From the NCBI GenBank assembly GCA_963576565.1, contig OY755046.1, positions 50,152,786 to 50,216,785 on the forward strand: 64,000 bases of DNA. The letters are read 5' to 3'. Positions 47,565-60,046 of this stretch are shown here, one piece after another. Positions within the stretch are counted from its first letter, which is position 1; each line of letters begins with the position of its first letter. The translations under genes and the position numbers were made by a program. Below the pieces are notes generated by a model that saw only the letters and a list, made by a program, of their open reading frames with translations, was not told where the DNA came from and did not search any database. This DNA comes from Aspidapion aeneum (taxonomy: Eukaryota > Arthropoda > Insecta > Coleoptera > Brentidae).

Positions 47565-48829
47565 AACCTTACCACCTCAAAACTGTTCAAAATTCGTTCT
47601 CCTTGAACAACCAGCGACTACTTCCGTGCTTCCTTTTGGTCAAGACGAGGTATTTCACATGATGAGAATCGAGCCGCTGCTGGTCAGGTCGCCGCTAGTA
47701 GATTAATTATACTCATTTCGTTTGTCCGTCCCTAGCCCCCTCCTAATAGCGCCACTGGTTTAAGAGACAGCCCCTTTTTAACTTTGCCCGAAGCAGTCAA
47801 GTGTCTGGAGGCCCCCTGGATGAAAATACCTACTAACACCCTCGGTATTTTGCCAAGTCAACTCAACTTAACTCGAAACTTTTCAAAACTCGCCGTTTAA
47901 TTAAAATGTATTAAAAACTTTAAAACCGACGAGTTGTATAGCAGGAATGCCAACAAAACTGTATTTGCTACTTTATCATTCTTACTACTTAATAATCAAT
48001 CTGTCTCTCTGGTAGCAGAGGTAGCAGTGTATGAATTAGGAAGATCGTAATACTTACTCTCAACCATTTGAATAATTTATACACTGGTGGTATACTGCTT
48101 TGATCGGGAAAGGGGACTGTACTACAGGAGAAAGCCATTCCGCTGAGGAGGGCAATTGTGGAGGGGATGATCCGGACAATGGAGAACCCCGAGAAAGGGG
48201 AACCAGGACCGGATTGCTCGCTAAATTCGGAGAATGTTGAAGCAGATTGGTGTTTGGTCACCACTAGGGTTGCCGATCTGTTTTAAATGAAGCAAATATA
48301 CGGGCCAGGCAAAAAAACAGGACAGTTCAAATGAGATAGAAAAACGTCATAGTGATAATAATTAGCCAAACATACTTAATATTTACTAGCCGACCGTGCA
48401 ACTTTAAGAAGAGAGTAACTCATTTTTAATTAGGTCTGGTAAACAATGTTTTTAACGGCAAAATCTCGAAAAATACAGAAAATCATAGTTACCAGCTACG
48501 ACAGTCTCATCAGAGACTGGCTTCTGCAACAGACCCTTTCCATCCTGGGAACATCATTTCTCCGATAAGGGCTAAAGAGGCCTTATGGCCGGAAAGTAGC
48601 CGGGCTGCTTCGCGTGCTCCATCTCCAGAACCGCTCCATGGACGTTCCGGAGTCGAGACATTTGGCCATGCACGACAGAGGAATCTAAGAAGTGACATTT
48701 TACTTCCCGGGTGTTTAAGGTGTTGGCGGACAAATTAGGGGAGTCGTGCTGGACACTTTACTATTAGCTTGTGATCTTTGCAGTTAGGAGAGGTCACGGT
48801 TATAGTTCTGCTGCCCGGCGCATCCACCG
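47565..48829. other. No intact gene; moderately GC-rich segment
   Basis: The stretch at 48110-48290 (plus) reads open for about 55 codons, including RRAIVEGMIRTMENPEKG. The 48480-48720 segment is GC-richer than its surroundings. Both may belong to the decayed retroelement to the right, but no motif proves it. Confidence 0.35.
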
Positions 48830-49975
48830 CCCCTCCACCAGGGAAGTTGAGAAGGACCGCCACCATGGAAAGTGTAAAGGCAAGTCAGATCAATCCCCAC
48901 CATGAGCATATAGCCACTAGTGGCTTGCAGACTTGCTCGCAATAGTTGAGAGATTGTCTTAATACAAGAACCACTCCTTCCAAGGAGGACAATAAGTGGT
49001 CTAAGGATGGTCGGTTACAACACCTACACCAGTAAAGAAGGGGCAAAAGAACCATGGTCCAAGGTGCTGCATCATGGCAACGATAGAAGTGATACCGTTA
49101 CCACAACTAGAATCCAGGAATGTTTAATAAAGTAGAAAGTATAAGTGGTAGAAAAAGACAAATTATTTTATGTAGTGGGAAACTGCCATATGCGCACAAC
49201 CACCACCCTTTAAAAAATTAAAAGAGATTATTAGGTATGCAAAAGGTAACGGCGCGTTCACCGCTCCTCCGCGAAGGACGTTGAGGAGGACCGATACCAT
49301 TGAATGTGTAAAGGCAAGTCAGATCAATCTCCACCACGAGCATATATCCACTTGTGGCTTGCAAACTTGCTTGCAAAAGTTGGAAGAATGTCCTAATACA
49401 AGAACCACTCCTTTCTAGGGGGACAATAAGGACGGTCGGTTACAACACGTACACAGGTAACGATGGACCTCAAAGTGATACCGTTACCACAACTAGAATC
49501 AAGGGATGTATGATAAAGTACAAATTATAAGTGGTAGAAAAAGAAAATTTATTTTATGTAGTACGTACTGAGATATCGAACTCGATGAAGCACAACCACC
49601 AGAAAGAAGAAACTTAAGACTAATAAACTGGGCCACCTACCTTGAAGGTCTGTGAAATAGTCTGGGCGAGACAATTAGGAACGTTCCTACAAAAAAAGAA
49701 TTGAAGAAAGCACTAACATGAGTGCAGCGCAGCTACAAAAAAGCGTGCTTTTTAAAAAATGATCCCCAGAAAAAGTTATCATGGTAGGAAAAAGGAACAC
49801 ACAATGAAAATCTTCAGGAGAGCAGTGAGAGACAAAAAATTAGTAGTTACAAGTAGATCTAGCAGTTGGGCGTTTTTTTATTTAATTTTTTTTTTATTTC
49901 CAACTTTTAGGTTTATTTGTGATTCAGCCTTATTAAATGTAATATGAACCCAAAAAAAAAAAAAAAAAAAAATTC
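48830..49975 (+). pseudogene. Decayed non-LTR retrotransposon fragment with internal direct repeat
   Basis: Near 49615-49790 the plus strand reads RRNLRLINWATYLEGL and, further on, VPTKKELKKALT, then KKLSW followed by TAG where a second Trp is expected. This matches the segment between endonuclease and RT in Jockey/R1-like ORF2, with its INW and WW landmarks. A segment at 48842-49130 recurs at 49275-49545 (offset 434 bp). It ends near an A-run at 49952-49972. No open frame survives. Confidence 0.5.
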
Positions 49976-52138
49976 TACGGACGCGAACAATTTTACATTT
50001 TATTGAGTGAAGGTGGAAAGGAGAGAGAGAGGAGGCAACTAGTAAAATGGTGTTGAAAAAAAATTTAAATCGTGTGCAGAAAGAATTTTTGAAATCGCCC
50101 TATATTTGATAAAATTATGCGAATATGGTTTTTTAAGAGGGTGGGGGAGAATGACAGCAAAATAAGTAATTTCGCCATGCTGCAGTTGGGTAAAAACATA
50201 GAAAAAGCCTGTTGCACAAGGCCGAAAACAACAAAAAGCGAGGTAGGCGAAACAAAAGCCAGCGTGGTACCTATACCATGATACTTGTTGTTAGATGTTA
50301 GATACGTCATTTTGGCATTGCCAACTAAAGTTTGCGGTTCAGTCCGTTCCGCTGCGTATTTGTTTTTCCATAGTCGGCCCGACGTCCGCGAGCCGCCCTA
50401 GAGATTAAAAAGACTGTTTTTTTGGCACGGGAAAAATTAAAATTTTCCGGCTGATAATAATAATATTCAGCGAGATCCTTAGTTTGGCATTTTTTTCCAA
50501 ATGAATGAGAAAAATTTTTCTAATGAATATTTAGGTTTAAAATTAACGAAAAACGTTGCTTTCTCAAGTTTATTTGGTTTAATAATTTTGGCTTCAAAAG
50601 CAACAAAAGTGTAAAATCTGTCTTAATTTTTCAGTAAAAAAAAATAATAACAGGGATGCCCCTAAACTGGGAATGAGGTTTCTTTCATTGTAACAATGCC
50701 CTTTTCGTAGGTGATTTGTGTAACTCTTTTGTATTTAGGCTTAATTTTTTTGTTTTTGGTGTGAAAAACGGTATGCTGATTTATTAGGGACATTTTGAGC
50801 AACGTACAAACTTTATTGTTATTACTAAGCCTACGCATTACCAACTTGTCGCTCCTTTATTGTTATTTGCGATAATCGCATCCAGTATTAAAGGTAAGCC
50901 TTCTTTTATAGTTACACTTTATTATATTATATATATTTTCGCCTGCGCCGCAATTTTTATTTTTTTTTTGGTGTGCACCCCCAAAGCTTTGAATATCGGT
51001 TATAACGACAATAATCGGACCGCTTAATTTCGGTCGTAATAATCGAGCGTCGTTATAGAGAAAAAAGGTAACAAAATGGGTTATATATAGAACTCGGTCA
51101 GGACCTTAATATGTCGTCGCTATAACCGATATGTCGTAATATCCGATATCTTTATAAGCGATATTTACTGTATCCATTTTGCTGATTGTACATCTACCTG
51201 TTGTTTGGTCATCGTTTCCTAAACATTTTCCTTAACCCCCACATTATACAGGATGTTTTTATTTTTACCTATTAAAATATATAATGCAGAACAAACAAAT
51301 AAAAATGTCTAAAACGTGCGAGCAGTTTTCTAATGTTTTCACCTGGAATTGAAACAAATAAAATCTCTTTGTTTCGTACTCGAATTCCAACCCTTAGGTA
51401 TTTTCTAATTAAGTTTGAACAGGATACGGGCATGGAGAGAATATGCCACTTTTGTTTGATATGGTGAATTCAGAATATTTTAGGAGAAACAACACTTTTT
51501 TTAAAAGTTGACCGCTGTTTGGAATTGGGGAAAGAATTTTCCACAAGACTATTTTTGTTTTATTTTTAAATATTCTTTTTGATTATTTTTCTTTTTACAA
51601 TTTTGGTAAAGTTTAAGAAAAACAAGATCAACATTTTTGTTTTGTTTTAATCAATTTAAAATTTGAATTGCGCGCTTAAAGTGGCAGTCAAAGTTTCGAT
51701 GACACCTGCGTGCCACCCTTGCCATGAGACGACAATTAACGGTACTATGGCCTTCTTTTTGAATCCAACAAGAGAGTTGTACACACGAGGTGAAGAGAAT
51801 AGGAAATTTAGGTAACGAGAGTCAATTTTGATACCATCGTATATTTTGTTGTAATAGTTAATCCATTTATTAATTAGTGTTTTGGTCTCCCTACTGACCG
51901 AATAATAGGGTGGTCCTTTATTTTTTTTAACCTATAATTTATCATCATTCCAAAAAACTGCTTGATTCCTTCATCGTAAATTCTTGTTCACTCTTCTACT
52001 AAAGTAGCTGGAACAACTTTTGTCATAATCTCGGACCGATTACTGCGGAGCACTGGTACATACATATGTACGTTTTGTATAGTTGGCGGATCTAGCGACA
52101 GTCGCTCAAGGCAAAAAGAAACTAAACAAAACGTATAT
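49976..52138. other. No intact gene; element fragments
   Basis: A piece of the hAT 3' end seen at 13460-13510 lies at 50941-50990 (GGTGTGCACCCCCAAAGC). At 50997-51180 inverted motifs (ATCGGTTATAACGAC and GTCGCTATAACCGATA) suggest an old pogo-like MITE. At 51660-51900 the minus strand is open for about 55 codons (NKWINYYNKIYDG) without a recognised match. Confidence 0.4.
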
Positions 52139-52580
52139 ACCAGGGCTGTCTTTTATATCTTGCATATAGAAACATAGAGGGCGACACTGATTAAATGCCG
52201 TTACAAAAACTTAACCCCAATCTTTACCTAACCGAAATTCAAAATGTGAAAACATTAGAAACAAATCATTTCAAAAATGGAATTAAACCGAGACCGTTTT
52301 CGGGCTATAATTTTTTACAACTTCGAAGGAAATTATCTCAACAATAATGCCTTGCCAAGTTAACTTCTGTTTTCGCTAATAAAGCACCTCATCAGTTGAC
52401 AGTTTCTCATTGGTATGGAGAATTCAAGCGTAGACGGATTAGGTTCAGCCACGATCCAAGGCAAGATGCACCAAAAATGGATCTCACTCAGGAAATCATC
52501 GATGCTGTGTGCATGCTTATCACAAAAGATCGATATGTGACATATCGCGAGTTTGAAGCTTCATTAGGGATTTCATCCTA
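52139..52580 (+). pseudogene. Truncated mariner transposase
   Basis: Begins after a likely terminus CCAGGGCTGTCTTTTATATC. ATG at about 52279 gives MELNRDRFRAIIFYNF. After a frame break the ORF at 52396 continues TVSHWYGEFKRRRIRFSHDP, then PKMDLTQEIIDAV and RYVTYREFEASLGISS. This is the N-terminal helix-turn-helix half of a mariner transposase. The whole DDE catalytic half is missing: homology stops at about 52578, where the ACGTTTT repeat begins. Confidence 0.88.
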
Positions 52581-52945
52581 AAAAGGACGTTTTAAAAATG
52601 TGATCTGGACGTTTTTAAAACGTCCCCTAAAACGGTTTTTAGACGTCCCTGGAACGTTTTTGTACGTTCTCGAAAACCTTTTGAAAGTTTCCGGACGTGA
52701 TCCGGTCACGTTTATTAAACTTCCCCAAATTTTGCAGAAGATATAAAAAATTCAATTTGACAAACATCCAGAAAACGTTTTTAAAACGTTTCTAAAACGT
52801 GCTGTGTGGACATTTTAAAAACGTAAAAATGACCCATAAAAACGTTTCACTGACCTTCCAGGGACCTCTATCGGAGCCTGACGGACCTAAGCGTGCGTTT
52901 TTAAAAAGTCCCCTAGGTCCGAAATGGACGTTTTTAAAACGTACC
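52580..52945. repeat. ACGTTTTAAAACGT-rich repeat
   Basis: The palindromic core ACGTTTTTAAAACGT and variants recur about a dozen times, as GGACGTTTTTAAAACGT at 52608, 52758 and 52923 among others, separated by CCCCTAAA- and GGACCT-type spacers. It abuts the broken mariner. The class is unknown. Confidence 0.7.
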
Positions 52946-54874
52946 TGTGTTACTAGTAATATTTTATTATTTTTGCTACCTCCATTAGTAATCGTAATCT
53001 TTTCGGACGTTGATCGTTAAGCAGAAATAGTTACGTATCATTTACTTGAGAACTTCTGCAACAGTATGTATAAATTTTGACTCGATTCACCACTGTTATC
53101 ATTTTTTGATGAAGAATCCTTTCTCAACGTCGTTACAGAGGACATAATCCTGACACTCTTTGCAAAAAGCTTTATACCAATTTCACCTTAAATTTAATAT
53201 AATATTTTAAATTACCGAGGTCTTTTCTTAAACCTGACCCACGTACTTATTTACATGTACTACTACCGGCATATTGGATTTAAATGAACCCCACCGGCTT
53301 GGATTAAAAAGTTAGAGGCTTTTAATAAAATTTGAAAGGGTTTTAAAATAACTCTTTTATGGAAAAAGTATTTAATATAAAGGCGAACTATAAAATAATT
53401 AAAATTTCCTGAAGCCGTTAAGTCTGTGGAGGCGGTGCGGTTATATCGGAATAAAAATGTTAAATATTGCAGGTAAAGAATTATGTTCTTTACTAATTGT
53501 CAAAAGTTTTGTCAAAAATATTAAAAAGTTTTCCCATAAAAGTGTTATTTTAAAGCCCTTACACGCTCATTCAGGGTTATCAAAATGGACGGGCCACGAT
53601 CCTCCACTTTGTTGACGTCGCATCCGGGGCTGAATTTTTTTTGATGGTCACGTTACGACACAGCTGATTGTCTTTAAAATATTGAAGTTGGAATGACGGT
53701 TCATGAATATTTGATTTTTTTTTGAATAAAGCCGTTTTTGAGATTGTTTTTACTGTATTCTGGCAGAACAATTTTTTTTAAATGTATAGTAATCCCTAAT
53801 TTTTTATAGCCGCTTCATTAGCTCACACAAAAATTAAGTTCAAAGCAGAAGCGAATGTGACAATCACAGATGTCAAATATAACAGTTGGCATGTGGTACA
53901 TGGCAGGTAATTTGAATTCAAAATAAGGAATGCTAAATCTTAAAGATTTTAACCTTTTAATCATGTTGCTTCCTTACAAACCTTTGGTGGAATATCGGGA
54001 TGGTGTCTGAGATTATTTCACTGAAATTTTGCGGAAATCTGTAGTGCCATTTTGAAAATATCATAAAAAAACGTCTGACCTCCCATAAGACCCAATGTAA
54101 AATTCAGCTCCGGGAGAACAGCTGATTTTTTCAGGGTCGTGGCCTCTATTTTTGTGTTGGTCTTGGCTCATTATATGCTATACGCAGAGCTTCGTCTTAA
54201 GTGACGTTAACAATTTGTCAATGTGGTGATTTGAAGTTGTCAAAATTGGGGCTAGTTATTTTGGATTTAAATTCTTTAAATTTTATAACTTTCAGAAGAC
54301 AACGCCATTAGGCTAAAAAAGCCGCACTACACTTTTGTACACTTATCATGATCATTATCCGTAACAAATTCTAATAAGTTATTTACACTACGGTAACTGA
54401 TAACGGGTGTTTTTAAGCTTAGAAAAGAGATGGCTCTGAGAGCGCGGCAGCCATTATCAGTAGTCTTAATTTACACCACGGTCCGTAAATAAACCGGTTG
54501 TCTGGTAACTCCCAGCCAATAAGAACTCGGCAGCCTATGACGCGTCAATATGCCTGCTCCACGATCAATACAGAGAGACCTATACGTTATATTATGAGAG
54601 AAATAAAGATAGCTGCCGCAAAAATACCAAAATTTATTAAAAAAATAAGTAATTTAAAAATGTATGATAAAAATTTCAACAGTTTTATAAATATCCGATT
54701 CAGGACACGATTATTAACACTTTTCCTAAGTTAATTCGACACTCTTGTCTTGTACACTTCAATTTTGATTTTTTTTGTGGATAGGAGGTAATTAAAATAA
54801 TAATTTTTTTGAGAGATTTTATCAAAAAAATTAAAAGAAAGGAAATTGAAATAACTTTAAGTCAATGGCAGTAA
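52946..54874. other. No gene recognised
   Basis: No exon or clear element. AATAAACCGGTTGTCTGGTAAC near 54487 recurs inverted near 56163, possibly as ends of a larger element enclosing 54.5-56.2 kb. Confidence 0.4.
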
Positions 54875-55273
54875 GGGAACATTCATAAATTATATAACGC
54901 AAAGATTCAGGATTTTTTATCCCCCCTTCTTAACGCATTTCAAGAAAAATTATAATAAAAATATATTGACTGTAACGCTAATATTCCTTCCCTCTTACTT
55001 GAGCATTATACAGGGTGTTCCAAGTTGAGTGTCCACGATTGCTAACTTTTTTATTATTAAAGATCGAAAAAAGTTTAAATTGGCAGACTAGTAGAAATTT
55101 TGCTCTTTAAGATGCTCAAATAAAAAAAAATCGAACATTGAGTTTTCGAGTTTTTTCAAAAAACATAAATATAATTTTAAAACATTATAATAGTTCTATT
55201 TTTAATAATAACAAAGTTAGCAATATGGTGGACTTTTAACTTGGAACACCCAGTATATAATTTAAGAATGGTC
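54875..55273. mobile_element. GGGAACATTC-family MITE with a nested insertion
   Basis: Left end GGGAACATTCATAAATTAT, interior CAGGATTTTTTATCCCCC and TAACGCATTTC, right end ATAATTTAAGAATGGTCC. It is split at about 55010/55254 by a second MITE. Confidence 0.72.
55011..55253. mobile_element. Mariner-type MITE nested in another MITE, 243 bp
   Basis: Ends CAGGGTGTTCCAAGTTGAGT and (inverted) CTGGGTGTTCCAAGTTAAAA, flanked by TATA on both sides (TA duplication). No coding capacity. Confidence 0.8.
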
Positions 55274-55826
55274 CTCATCAGTTTTGTTTTTAAATCATAT
55301 TGCAAAGTAACAAAAAACTATACCTATCTAATTATAGAATAGTTACAAAATAATTTTCTTTAACTTTGTTACTGTTTTTCGACTATCATCAATCCCTGTA
55401 TCATCAAGCTTTCGTTTCATTGTGGATTCATTTTGATTTTTGGTATTTATAAATTTCTTTCATACACTCTTTGTTTTAGAAATAAATTTACCAATTTATA
55501 TGGAATAGAAACGTTTTTAAATATAAATTTAATGGATCGCTTCACAATATTTGTTTTAATAAATTTAAAATTGGCACCATGCAATTTTATTAACCATTTC
55601 TCCATTTTATTAACACTTTCTTTCCATGATGGTGAAGGCTCAGTTAAGCCTCCAAAAGAAAAGATTGCACCCAAGATGGCATGGCATATGAATGCATGTT
55701 GATTTGTTCATTTTCATATGTATAGCAACCAAGTTCAGGGAACTCATTGTGATGCTTTCGTGCTAAAATCCTGCAATATAAACTAAATCACCTTTTTCCA
55801 AAATTTACTTTAGTTAGTCTTAAATA

Positions 55827-55962
55827 CCCAGTTTCCACCAATGCATGCCCACCCCGATTCAAAAAACGCATCAGGTGACGCTGCATTTAAAACCGGTGCA
55901 AATCAATGGCCCATCATCTGCGTTTTTTTAATCGGGGTGGGCATGCATTGGTGCAAACAGGG
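55827..55962. mobile_element. 136-bp near-perfect hairpin MITE
   Basis: Ends CCCAGTTTCCACCAATGC and (inverted) CCCTGTTTGCACCAATGC, continuing ATGCCCACCCCGATT in both arms for a stem of over 40 bp. Flanked by ATA and TATA, hence a TA-type duplication. Confidence 0.8.
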
Positions 55963-56789
55963 TATAATACATTTATAGCAAGCACGGAACAGGTATAAAC
56001 ACTAGGTACAAGACGACAAGACCCAAAATGTACAAAATTTCCTGGCAAAAGACGAAATTACGCTATAAACAGCGTTTGACTGCTGATTCCTAGGAAAACT
56101 GTGACGTAGCTCTGACGTCACGGCCGTTATGACACCGAGTTACCAAACAACCGGTTTATTTAAATACCTTAAATTTACACAAGCCATACATTGGGGTTCA
56201 GTTGAAATCCAACATGTCGGCACGCTAGTTAGCAGTTTTTTACCAAGTACGGAAATATATATAAGTACGTGGCCTGACCTGAATTACGCTTACGTCAAAA
56301 ACTCTATAATTGAAAGCAAACACAATATTGTGCAAAGTAAAGAATCCGAGTAATGCACTAACACGCTCCTTTGGGCAAATATTTCAATGAAACCACGGCT
56401 TTAGCTATTCCGTAAGAGTACAACCCCTAGTTCAGCCAAGATGATTGTAAACTATGTCTATAACTGGAGAATAATTGTCCAACAACCTTGCAACAATATA
56501 ATGTTAGTCCCAACTTTTATCTTTTATGTCATGTTTTCTGTGAAATCACATAACGGGCATCACCGCCACCATAACGCCACTTTTTTATTGTGTTTATGGT
56601 TAAAGTTAAAGAAAAGGGGGAACACCAGAGGAGAAATTATAGGCAGGTAGACAAGAGCTAACTAAGGATATCAGACTAAATCCAACGAGGTTGCGTTATG
56701 AGATCGAGGTTGTCTTTTCTTTTAAATCTGCAAAGCGAGAAGGAGGCAAGAATTGCGTTTTTATAAACCTTGCTAATTTCTTTCTCAGG
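55963..56789. other. No gene recognised
   Basis: ORFs at 56129 and 56441 carry no recognised domain. The sequence near 56139-56163 is the inverted partner of 54487-54510. Confidence 0.4.
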
Positions 56790-57560
56790 CATTATGCCGC
56801 AGTTAGAATTTACTACCGAAGAAGAATTTTGCAGGAAACTCCGCTCGGGATGGAATAATTTGTTTATTTCTAAGTATGAGGACCGTGATATTCCTTGCAA
56901 AACTACCATTTTGATAAATTTGGGTGCGTCAGGATCTGCAGAAAATGTACCGACATTGAAGAGGTGAGGATGAGGGTCTAGCACCCATGTCGGAACAAAA
57001 GCGACAGCGAGAAACTGCCGTTTGTACTGCAGCTGAAGTACTCCCTCCTTGTTCAATTTCAGCCATTGCTAAAGGGTTACCTGATGATATTCCTTCCAGA
57101 AACGTTCGAAACATTAAAAAAAACATGAAAACAAAGCCTACAAGTTAAAAAATACAGGAACTGTCTCCTGAGAACAATATTTTAAGGATGGAATTTTGAG
57201 AAAAATTATAGATCGTGCAAATCAGTATAAAGATTTTGTCAGTAATATTTTATTTACTGACGAAAGTACTTTCTCCCTACACAATGCGCACAATCCATCA
57301 ACAACTCGCTACTGAGTAGTCTTGGAGAAAAATCAACAAGAGCAACGAATATATTAAAAAATTGAAGAATAGTTAAAATTGAATTTGCAACTCGTGCTGT
57401 CAGAATTGAGACCTTTAAAAAGAACAAAAACGAAAAACATTTTTTGTTAACTGTGTGGAAGATGCTCCGCATAACAAGGTATTAGATTTTAGGGTAACTT
57501 CACAAAAATGGATAGATGTATCAGCATTTTGTTGGTGTAACTGAACACCTGCGAGAAAAT
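56790..57560 (+). pseudogene. Decayed Tc1/mariner-like (IS630-type) transposase
   Basis: Starts MPQLEFTTEEEFCRKLRSGW, with a helix-turn-helix remnant ending SAENVPTLKR. After frame breaks come LPDDIPSRNVRNIKKNM, then ILFTDESTFSLHNAHNPSTT (first catalytic Asp, FTDES box) and much later EDAPHNKVLDFRVTSQKWID (second Asp region). Order and spacing fit a DDE transposase of the Tc1/mariner superfamily. At least three frame breaks and several stops. Different from the mariner at 52139-52580. Confidence 0.75.
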
Positions 57561-57884
57561 TTATCATTTTGTCTATAACTTTCTCACTTCCTAAAATATG
57601 TCACCGTTTTATTATAAGACAAGGAAAAGCAAGAGAGTTTGGTATTTTCTAGCGCGCCGGTTAACTCCAAAATTTTTCATGTTGACTCCCTGAAGACGTG
57701 GGGTCTAGCGAAGATAAGTTAATTTAAACTAGAACGTTAATAAAATACTGGGAAACGTAAAAAAATAAGTATATCATTATTTAGAAATAATTAGTTAGGA
57801 CAAAGACATTGAAAAAACAAAATTAAAGTTAAGTAAAATATTATAAGAAAAAGCAGTTACGCGATAGGTGGTGCTGCCTAAATA
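57561..57884. other. No feature recognised
   Basis: AT-rich gap between the transposase remnant and the next TIR element. It may include the transposon's 3' end, but no terminus was identified. Confidence 0.35.
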
Positions 57885-59681
57885 CCCAAGTAACATTATT
57901 ACCACTCAGGGTTTTATTAATTTGGTTCCAAGGTTATTTAGAGGGTGCTGTTATGGCTTTTAGGATCAATTTGGCTACAAAAAGGTAATTTATATTGCCA
58001 ATTACCTAAAGAGGTGTTATACAACCAAAAAGTGTTCTTCTGTTTCTTTTAGATACTTTTGGTTTTATTGATTTCTGATTTATAAAGATGGTCTTATAAA
58101 ACACTTTTACCTAAAGTTTTTAAAAAGAAATAAATATAAACTTTGGTCTTTTAGTTTTTTTCATTACTTTAGGTCATAACAAAAGTGTTTTATAATAGAG
58201 CTAAAAGGTTACCTTATATCCTTTTGTTTTTGTAGTTACCAGTAGTTGAATAGTAAATATGATTATATAGGCGGCCATATAGAACCTAGTTTCCTTAAGG
58301 TTTTTAAGAGTGGTAAATATAAACTTTAGACTTTTGGTTTTTGCTATTACTTTTAGGCATTTTAAACAGGCTTTATTGGAAGGCTTAAAGGTAAACTTAA
58401 TTCTTTTGTATTTATGGTTACCCATAGCTGCATATTAAATAATATTTAAATAGGCGGTCATATAAAACTTTGTTTCCTTAAGGGTTCTAACAGAAGTAAA
58501 TAAATACTTTCGTATTTTAGTTTTTACTAGTACTAGTACAGATTGGTACCTACCTATTGCAAGATTGATTATTTATTATCCTCCTGGGTAGGGCACCCAA
58601 GCCTAGATAAGGCCTGTTTAAACGGCCAATATAAGAGGTTTCCCTCCAACCTGCAGGCACAACGGCTATCATTGCACTTGCCCTTCTGATTGTGTGCAAA
58701 TTTCACGATAAAAAACATTTAAATTTAACACAACACTTTAAAAAACAAATACAAAAAATTTAAGTGAGGTTATGTTCACTATGTTTACCTTCTCTTTTTT
58801 ATTGGTTTCATAAGCGCACTCAAAAATCCTTGTTGCGATAGAGTAACAAATAAAACCAAGTGACCACTATAAAACGATAATGGCGTATATAGAATTATTT
58901 TAAAAATATTGTAAACAGAAAATATTTATCTAGTCGTTTTAGCAGTGTTTTTTAACAATAATTTTACTTTAATTTTAATTTATGTAAACCAAACAGACTT
59001 TTTTAATGGTGAATAGTGTAAATTATTTTTTTTAATTTTTAATATTTGTTATTTAGTTATCAAAAAACTATCAAAAAGCATTTGTGAGCTGGCGCGCTTG
59101 TTTTGAGAGCTTTTCAGATACGATTTTATCAGAAAAATAAGTCTGGCAGGCAATTTGATGATCCACAAAACGACAAACTCCTCATATATAGGTATATTTT
59201 TATGTGATACAATAATTTTGGGACTCTGACATTTTTGGCAATTTTATGACCTAAATTATTTTATATAGCCATTGTGAATCTTAAATATCGCTAAAGCTTT
59301 TATAGGAAAAATTCTTTACTCTAAAGGTATTATGGTATTTAACAGAATTGCCAGGATACCAAATTACCAAATCTAGTTTTATAACAGGATAGAGGACGTT
59401 TCTGAGTTGCTTTTAGAACCTGGCATAATAGCTTTAGGCTCTAAAAGGTTCTATACTGGTGGAACCGCTAGAGGGCGAAGCTAGCGTTTATTTCTTATGG
59501 TTTTATTATGAGTTTAAAACATAGGTTGCCACCACCAATTTGGGAGTCCCATTTAGGAGGTCTAAGGGGTATATAAGCGTAATGGGAACGTGCTAGCGAC
59601 CAAACATTGAAACTAATGGTTTTAAGGAAAGGCGCTGGCAACTTTTTAGCTTCTGCTATAAATAAAGAAATGTTACTTGGG
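57885..59681. mobile_element. TIR element with internal tandem repeats, 1797 bp
   Basis: Termini CCCAAGTAACATT and inverted CCCAAGTAACATT are identical over 13 bp and flanked by TA on both sides. No transposase ORF. Inside, a unit of about 182 bp repeats roughly three times from 58130 (AAATATAAACTTTGGTCTTT at 58133, 58316 and, diverged, 58499). Confidence 0.6.
58130..58560 (+). repeat. 182-bp tandem repeat
   Basis: Two full units and a partial third. Each has AAATATAAACTTT, a TTTTGGTTTTTG block, GGTTACC and a TAGGCGGCCATATA-like block before GTTTCCTTAAGG. Divergence between units is moderate. Confidence 0.7.
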
Positions 59682-60046
59682 TATCATAAATTGTTTTAAT
59701 AGCTTGACTTTTACGTGTCCCATTTATTTCTGTGGTTTATAATAATCTGTTTTGTTTTTTTGTCAAAATTTAGAGTATTTCTTAAGACGATAAATTCGAT
59801 TTAGGCATTGAGTTGTATAAGGCCCTTTATAGAAGTCAATGGATTTAGGCAATTTTAAGCAAAAGACATCATGGCAAAATATTTAAATATCAGTCAAAAG
59901 GTGGCACTACATATTTAAGTCATAGGGACACCAATTCGGTTCTACAATTGTGGGCCTAACTTAAAATTTAAGGATGATAACGGATGACAGTCATATTTAT
60001 AAATAAGGTTATGTTATATGTCATAAGTAATTAAATACTTTGGTAA
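59682..60046. other. No feature recognised
   Basis: AT-rich sequence without a recognisable element. Confidence 0.4.

Noticed and set aside
51660..51900. Minus-strand open stretch with NKWINYYNKIYDGIKIDSRY
   Set aside because: No family recognised and upstream frames are broken; possibly a transposon remnant, but not supportable.
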